DNA from: Aureimonas psammosilenae
Lineage (GTDB): Bacteria; Pseudomonadota; Alphaproteobacteria; Rhizobiales; Rhizobiaceae
DNA length: 64,000 nt
Reading direction: 5' to 3'
Assembly (NCBI RefSeq): GCF_009176975.1
Contig: NZ_WEZG01000007.1
Span: 62,001 to 126,000, forward strand
This document shows, one piece after another, positions 60,007 to 64,000 of this stretch. Positions within the stretch are counted from its first letter, which is position 1. Every line of letters starts with the position of its first letter. The notes under the pieces are model-generated. The model did no database searches, had not been told where the DNA came from, and was given only the letters and a program-made list of their open reading frames with translations. Both the position numbers and the translations under genes were made by a program.

Positions 60007-61121
60007 TGGGTTTGCGTCTCGAAAAGCGCTTGGTGCCGAGCCGTGCGATGGTGGTCGCCGCGCCGCTTCTGGCCGTTGGGCTCACCCTTCTCGTGGGGGC
60101 CGTTGCCTTCACGCTGTCGGGCTTCGACGGTTTTGGGGCGATCCGTGAAATCTTCCTGGAACCCTTGTTCGACGCTTATCGCTGGCAGGACCTTCTGGTG
60201 AAGGCGGCGCCGCTTGCCCTCATCGCCACCGGCCTGTCGATCGGCTTCCGGGCCAATGTCTGGAACATCGGCGGCGAAGGGCAGTATGTCCTCGGTGGCC
60301 TTGCCGGCACGGGAATCGCGCTTGCGACCATGGGCAGCGAAGGCCCCTGGATTCTGCCGGCCATGATCCTTTGCGGCATCATCGGCGGCATGGCGTGGGC
60401 GGCTTTTCCGGCCTTGCTTCGCACGAAGCTCGGCGTGTCCGAAATCCTGTCCAGCCTGATGCTGAACTACGTTTCGATCCAGCTTCTTTATTACCTGATG
60501 CGCGGCCCCTGGAAGGACCCGGAAGGGTTCAACTTTCCCCAGACCGCGCTGTTCACCGAATGGCAGATCCTGCCGATGGCTGTGCCCGACACGCTGATCC
60601 ATGTCGGCGTGCCGATCGCCTTCGTCCTGGCGCTCGCCGCGTGGTTCGCGCTCGCGCGCACCGTCGCAGGCTTCCAGATCCGCGTCGTGGGCCTCAGCCC
60701 GCAGGCCGCGCGCTATGGCGGCTTTCGCGAAAGTCGCACCGTCTGGCTGGCGCTTCTTCTCGGCGGCGGCTTCGCCGGGCTTGCCGGCGTTCTGGAAGCA
60801 GCCGGACCTTTCGGGCAGATGGTGCCGGCCTTTCCGACGGGCTACGGTTATACCGCGATTATCGTCGCCTTTCTCGGCCGCCTCCATCCGGTCGGCATCC
60901 TTCTCGCCAGCCTTGTTCTGGCGCTGACCTATGTCGGGGGCGAGTCCGCGCAGACCTCCATCGGACTGCCGGCCGCCGCCATCGGCGTCTTCCAGGCGAT
61001 GATGTTGTTCTTTCTGCTCGGCGTCGACATCCTCGTGCGCTATCGGCTCGTGTCCGGGTCCAGGACCCCGAAGCTTGCTGCGCCCGTTGCTTCGACGCGA
61101 AGCACGGAGGCTCCGGCATGA
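60003..61121 (+). CDS. ABC transporter permease 1 (nucleoside-type)
   Basis: A 372-residue BPD_transp_2-type permease with about nine or ten membrane helices. The conserved GFRANVWNIGGEGQYVLGG near residues 81-99 and the later MVPAFPTGYGYTAIIVAFLG are typical of NupP/BmpC-type proteins. The start at 60003 overlaps the ATPase stop; a second ATG three bases on is possible. Confidence 0.92.
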   Translation: MMGLRLEKRLVPSRAMVVAAPLLAVGLTLLVGAVAFTLSGFDGFGAIREIFLEPLFDAYRWQDLLVKAAPLALIATGLSIGFRANVWNIGGEGQYVLGGLAGTGIALATMGSEGPWILPAMILCGIIGGMAWAAFPALLRTKLGVSEILSSLMLNYVSIQLLYYLMRGPWKDPEGFNFPQTALFTEWQILPMAVPDTLIHVGVPIAFVLALAAWFALARTVAGFQIRVVGLSPQAARYGGFRESRTVWLALLLGGGFAGLAGVLEAAGPFGQMVPAFPTGYGYTAIIVAFLGRLHPVGILLASLVLALTYVGGESAQTSIGLPAAAIGVFQAMMLFFLLGVDILVRYRLVSGSRTPKLAAPVASTRSTEAPA

Positions 61122-62044
61122 GCGCGGTCTTCCTTGTTTCCGTCCTGATGACGATCGCCGCCACCGCGACGCCGATCCTGATCGCGGCGCTCGGCGAACT
61201 CGTCGCGGAAAAGTCCGGCACGCTCAATCTCGGCGTCGAAGGCATGATGCTGATCGGCGCCGTCACCGGCTTCGGCGTCGCGGTGACGACCGGCAGCCCT
61301 TGGGCCGGCGTTCTCGCCTCCATGCTGGCGGCGGGTCTCGCTTCGATGATCTTCGCCTTTCTCACCCTGACGCTGACCGCCAATCAGGTCGCGACGGGCC
61401 TCGCGCTGACCATCTTCGGCACCGGCGTTTCGGCCCTTGCCGGCGCGCCTTATGTCGGCATCACGACGCAGACATTGCCGCTGCTTTTCCCCCAGAGCCT
61501 TGCGGCCGACCCGATATGGCGCATCCTCTTCGGCCACTCGCCGATCGTTTATCTCGGCCTGATCCTGACGGGCGGGGTCTGGTGGTTCCTCCGTCACAGC
61601 CGCGCCGGGCTGATCCTGCGCGCCGTCGGCGAGTCGGATAGCGCCGCCCATTCCATCGGCTATCCGGTGTTGAAGGTGCGCTATCTCGCCGTTCTCTTCG
61701 GTGGGGCGATGGCGGGGCTCGCAGGCTCCTTTTATTCGCTGGTGCTGACGCCGATGTGGGCCGAGCGACTGACGGCGGGGCGGGGCTGGATCGCCATAGC
61801 GCTCGTCGTCTTCGCCTCCTGGAAGCCCGCCCGGCTGCTGCTCGGCGCTTATCTCTTCGGCCTCGTCATCACGCTGGAGTTGCAGGCGAAGGCCGCCGGC
61901 GTTTCGTTTCTGGCGCCCGAGTTCCTGTCCAGCCTGCCTTATCTTGCGACGATCCTCGTTCTTGCCCTGATTTCCGCCGGCAAGGGGCGCCGCGACGCTT
62001 CCGCGCCGGCCTGTTTGGGCAAGCCCTTCCGCGCCAGCGCCTGA
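61118..62044 (+). CDS. ABC transporter permease 2 (nucleoside-type)
   Basis: A 308-residue permease partner. Marks are LVAEKSGTLNLGVEGMMLIG near residues 29-48, LTANQVATGLALTIFGTGVS and WAERLTAGRGWIAIALVVFA, all typical of the NupQ/BmpD-type second permease. It overlaps permease 1 by four bases and lies 36 bases from the binding-protein gene. Confidence 0.92.
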   Translation: MSAVFLVSVLMTIAATATPILIAALGELVAEKSGTLNLGVEGMMLIGAVTGFGVAVTTGSPWAGVLASMLAAGLASMIFAFLTLTLTANQVATGLALTIFGTGVSALAGAPYVGITTQTLPLLFPQSLAADPIWRILFGHSPIVYLGLILTGGVWWFLRHSRAGLILRAVGESDSAAHSIGYPVLKVRYLAVLFGGAMAGLAGSFYSLVLTPMWAERLTAGRGWIAIALVVFASWKPARLLLGAYLFGLVITLELQAKAAGVSFLAPEFLSSLPYLATILVLALISAGKGRRDASAPACLGKPFRASA

Positions 62045-62080
62045 TCCTTTATCCGCCTTGTTCCAAAGGGAGTTTCATCC

Positions 62081-63166
62081 ATGATCCAGTTCACCCGCCG
62101 CCGGCTTCTCGGCACCGGCGCCGCCCTCGGCCTGACCACCGTCCTGCCGGGTCTGGCGGGCGCGCAGGAGAAGAAGGAGAAGGTCAAGGCGGCCTTCGTG
62201 TATGTCGGCCCGGTCGGCGATTTCGGCTATTCCTTCGCCCACGACCAAGGCCGCAAGTTCCTGGCTGAGAAGCTCGGAAACAAGGTCGAAACGAGCTTCG
62301 TCGAGAACGTCGCCGAGGGCCCGGACGCCGAGCGCGTCATCCGCCGCCTCGCGCAGGAAGGCAACGATATCGTCTTCGCCACCTCCTTCGGCTTCATGGA
62401 GCCGACGGTGAAGGTGGCGCGGGCGTTCCCCAAAGTCGCTTTCGAGCATGCCACGGGCTTCAAGACGGGGAAGAATCTCGGCATCTACAATTCGCGCTTC
62501 TATGAAGGCCGCGCCGTTCTCGGCACCATCGCTGGCATGATGTCGAAGTCGAACAAGGGCGGCTATGTCGCGTCCTTCCCGATCCCCGAAGTGGTGATGG
62601 GCATCAACGCCTTCACGCTCGCCGCCCGCAAGGTGAAGCCGGACTTCCAAACGAGCGTCGTGTGGGTCAATTCCTGGTACGACCCGGCAAAGGAATCCGA
62701 CGCCGCCAAGGCGCTGATGGACCAGGGCGCCGACGTGATCACGCAGCACACCGATTCGCCCGGCCCGCTTCAGGCCGCCGAACAGCGCGGCGCCATCGCC
62801 TTCGGTCAGGCCTGGGACATGACGAGCTTCGCGCCCAACGCCCACATGACCGCGATCGTCGATCATTGGGGGCCGCATTACGTGTCGGCCGTCCAGGCCC
62901 TTCTCGACGGCACCTGGAAGGCGGGCGACGTGTGGGGCGGCATGAAGGAGGACTTCGTGGAGATGTCCCCCTGGAACCCGAAGATGCCGAAGGAAGTGCA
63001 GGACGCCGCGCAGAAGATCGTCGACGGCACCAAGGACCGCTCCTACAAGGTCTTCACCGGCCCCATCAAGGACCAGTCGGGCGCCGAGAAGATCGCCGCC
63101 GGTCAGGTGGTTCCGGACGCGGATCTGCTCAAGATGGACTGGTACGTTGAGGGTGTCCGTTCCTGA
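62081..63166 (+). CDS. BMP-family substrate-binding protein
   Basis: A 361-residue periplasmic binding protein with a Tat-like leader (MIQFTRRRLLGTGAALGLTT, cleavage near GLAGAQE). BMP domain marks are AAFVYVGPVGDFGYSFAHDQ, IVFATSFGFMEPTVKVA, KVAFEHATGFKTGKNLG and ITQHTDSPGPLQAAEQRG. It delivers nucleosides or purine bases to the adjacent transporter. The ligand is inferred from family and context. Confidence 0.93.
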   Translation: MIQFTRRRLLGTGAALGLTTVLPGLAGAQEKKEKVKAAFVYVGPVGDFGYSFAHDQGRKFLAEKLGNKVETSFVENVAEGPDAERVIRRLAQEGNDIVFATSFGFMEPTVKVARAFPKVAFEHATGFKTGKNLGIYNSRFYEGRAVLGTIAGMMSKSNKGGYVASFPIPEVVMGINAFTLAARKVKPDFQTSVVWVNSWYDPAKESDAAKALMDQGADVITQHTDSPGPLQAAEQRGAIAFGQAWDMTSFAPNAHMTAIVDHWGPHYVSAVQALLDGTWKAGDVWGGMKEDFVEMSPWNPKMPKEVQDAAQKIVDGTKDRSYKVFTGPIKDQSGAEKIAAGQVVPDADLLKMDWYVEGVRS

Positions 63167-63231
63167 CGGGACGGGTTTCCATCACGACCTTTGCCGCCGC
63201 GACATCGCGGCGGTGACCTGAAATCAACGAA

Positions 63232-63267
63232 CGGGCGCTTCCTCGAAAGACGAGGGCGCCCGGTTTG
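63232..63267 (+). terminator. Long hairpin after the transporter operon
   Basis: An outer CGGGCGC/GCGCCCG stem and an inner CCTCG/CGAGG stem pair around AAAGA; GTTTG follows. A second hairpin CCGCCGCG-ACAT-CGCGGCGG lies just upstream (63194-63213). Together they probably separate the transporter operon from puuD. Confidence 0.7.
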
Positions 63268-63341
63268 ACGAGATCCAACGGATCGCTTGCGTTTCGCGCG
63301 GTCGCCTGTCGCTCGTCCTTCAAGGAACGGCAAGGCATCTC

Positions 63342-64000
63342 ATGTGGACCTATTTCTATGATTGGCTGAGCTTCGCGGTGCGATGGCTCCATGTCGTCAC
63401 CGCCATCGCCTGGATCGGCTCGTCCTTTTATTTCATCGCCCTCGATCTCGGGCTCCGCAAGCCGCGCGGGCTGCCTGAAGGCGTCGGCGGCGAGGCGTGG
63501 CAGGTCCATGGCGGCGGCTTCTACCATATCCAGAAATACATGGTCGCCCCGCCGCACATGCCGGAGGACCTGACCTGGTTCAAATGGGAAAGCTACGCCA
63601 CCTGGCTTTCCGGCGCGGCGCTCCTGTTTCTCGTTTATTATGTCGGCGCCGAGCTTTTCCTGATCGATCCGACGATCGCCGACCTGCCGGTCTGGGGCGC
63701 GAGCCTCATCGGCATCTCCGGCATCGCTCTCGGCTGGGTCGTCTACAACGCGCTCTGCAAGTCGCCTTTGAAGGCCAACGACACCGGGCTTCTGGCGGTG
63801 CTGTTCGTCTACGTGGTTCTGGCGAGCTTCCTGTTCGCGCAAGTCTTCTCGGGGCGCGGCGCGATGCTCCATACGGGCGCGATGATCGCGACCATCATGA
63901 CGGCGAATGTCGCGATGATCATCATTCCGAACCAGCGGATCGTGGTGGCGGACCTCAAAGCCGGGCGCATGCCGGCCGCGCATCTGGGCGCGGAGGCCAA
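63342..64000 (+). CDS. puuD: Membrane urate oxidase (urate hydroxylase) PuuD, 3' end cut by the window
   Basis: The first 219 codons are present, beginning MWTYFYDWLSFAVRWLHVVT. The visible part has several membrane helices (AIAWIGSSFYFIALDLGL, LSGAALLFLVYYVGAELFL, WGASLIGISGIALGWVVYNA) and GGGFYHIQKYMVAPPHMPED, as in PuuD, the membrane-bound urate oxidase with a C-terminal cytochrome c domain (outside the window). It converts urate to 5-hydroxyisourate, the substrate of UraH. The frame is open to the right edge. Confidence 0.92.
   Translation, partial: MWTYFYDWLSFAVRWLHVVTAIAWIGSSFYFIALDLGLRKPRGLPEGVGGEAWQVHGGGFYHIQKYMVAPPHMPEDLTWFKWESYATWLSGAALLFLVYYVGAELFLIDPTIADLPVWGASLIGISGIALGWVVYNALCKSPLKANDTGLLAVLFVYVVLASFLFAQVFSGRGAMLHTGAMIATIMTANVAMIIIPNQRIVVADLKAGRMPAAHLGAEA

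Overview
The window is a GC-rich chromosomal segment of an alphaproteobacterium, most likely of the order Hyphomicrobiales (Rhizobiales). Evidence for this is the gene content: a DUF3618/YqjD-type envelope locus, a 24-residue membrane peptide typical of rhizobia, GGAAC-type stress promoters, a NupABC/Bmp-type nucleoside transporter and membrane-bound PuuD. A family such as Aurantimonadaceae is possible but is only a guess.

Region 1 (1-14.0 kb) is the right part of a prophage. A tightly overlapped, translationally coupled head-tail module runs from the 3' end of a probable portal gene through prohead protease, HK97 capsid, tail tube, tail chaperone, HNH nuclease, tail and connector genes, TerS and TerL to a tape measure protein with an embedded lambda-R-like muramidase. 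No tail tip, holin or integrase is visible, so they lie outside the window or are lost. A stretch with little coding capacity follows, with inverted and direct repeats that look like operators. Then come small phage genes and a low-GC pair at the edge: an HExxH metallopeptidase and a 63-residue partner. The change to host DNA is near 14.0-14.3 kb.

Region 2 (14.3-39.5 kb) is host housekeeping, signalling and envelope genes. It holds an alpha/beta hydrolase, a diguanylate cyclase, an orphan BrnA-type antitoxin, an AarF kinase, a HAD phosphatase, a hybrid adenylate cyclase, an ECF sigma/anti-sigma/fasciclin unit, an SDR, a chemotaxis receptor, an envelope-stress operon (24-aa peptide, YqjD-like, YqjE-like, DUF3618), pncB, fpr, ggt, and a pair of genes resembling methanofuran/methanopterin-type cofactor synthesis (MfnB-like/FolB fusion plus an MfnE-like kinase).

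Region 3 (39.5-64 kb) is a purine-to-ammonia catabolic island. XdhA/XdhB/XdhC make urate. PuuD (cut by the window end) and UraH convert it to OHCU. A PuuE-UraD fusion gives allantoin and then allantoate. Alc and AllA release urea and glyoxylate. The urease cluster ureD-A-rsm22-J-B / ureC-DUF29-DUF29-E-F-G hydrolyses the urea. An ABC importer of the BMP/nucleoside type supplies substrate. The urease cluster is split by two opposite-strand genes for secreted proteins and by a terminator-like hairpin at the ureB stop. The purine operons diverge around a MazF-type toxin-antitoxin pair.

A recurring theme is a family of three small secreted proteins (19.4, 43.3 and 44.1 kb) that share an unrecognised C-terminal motif.
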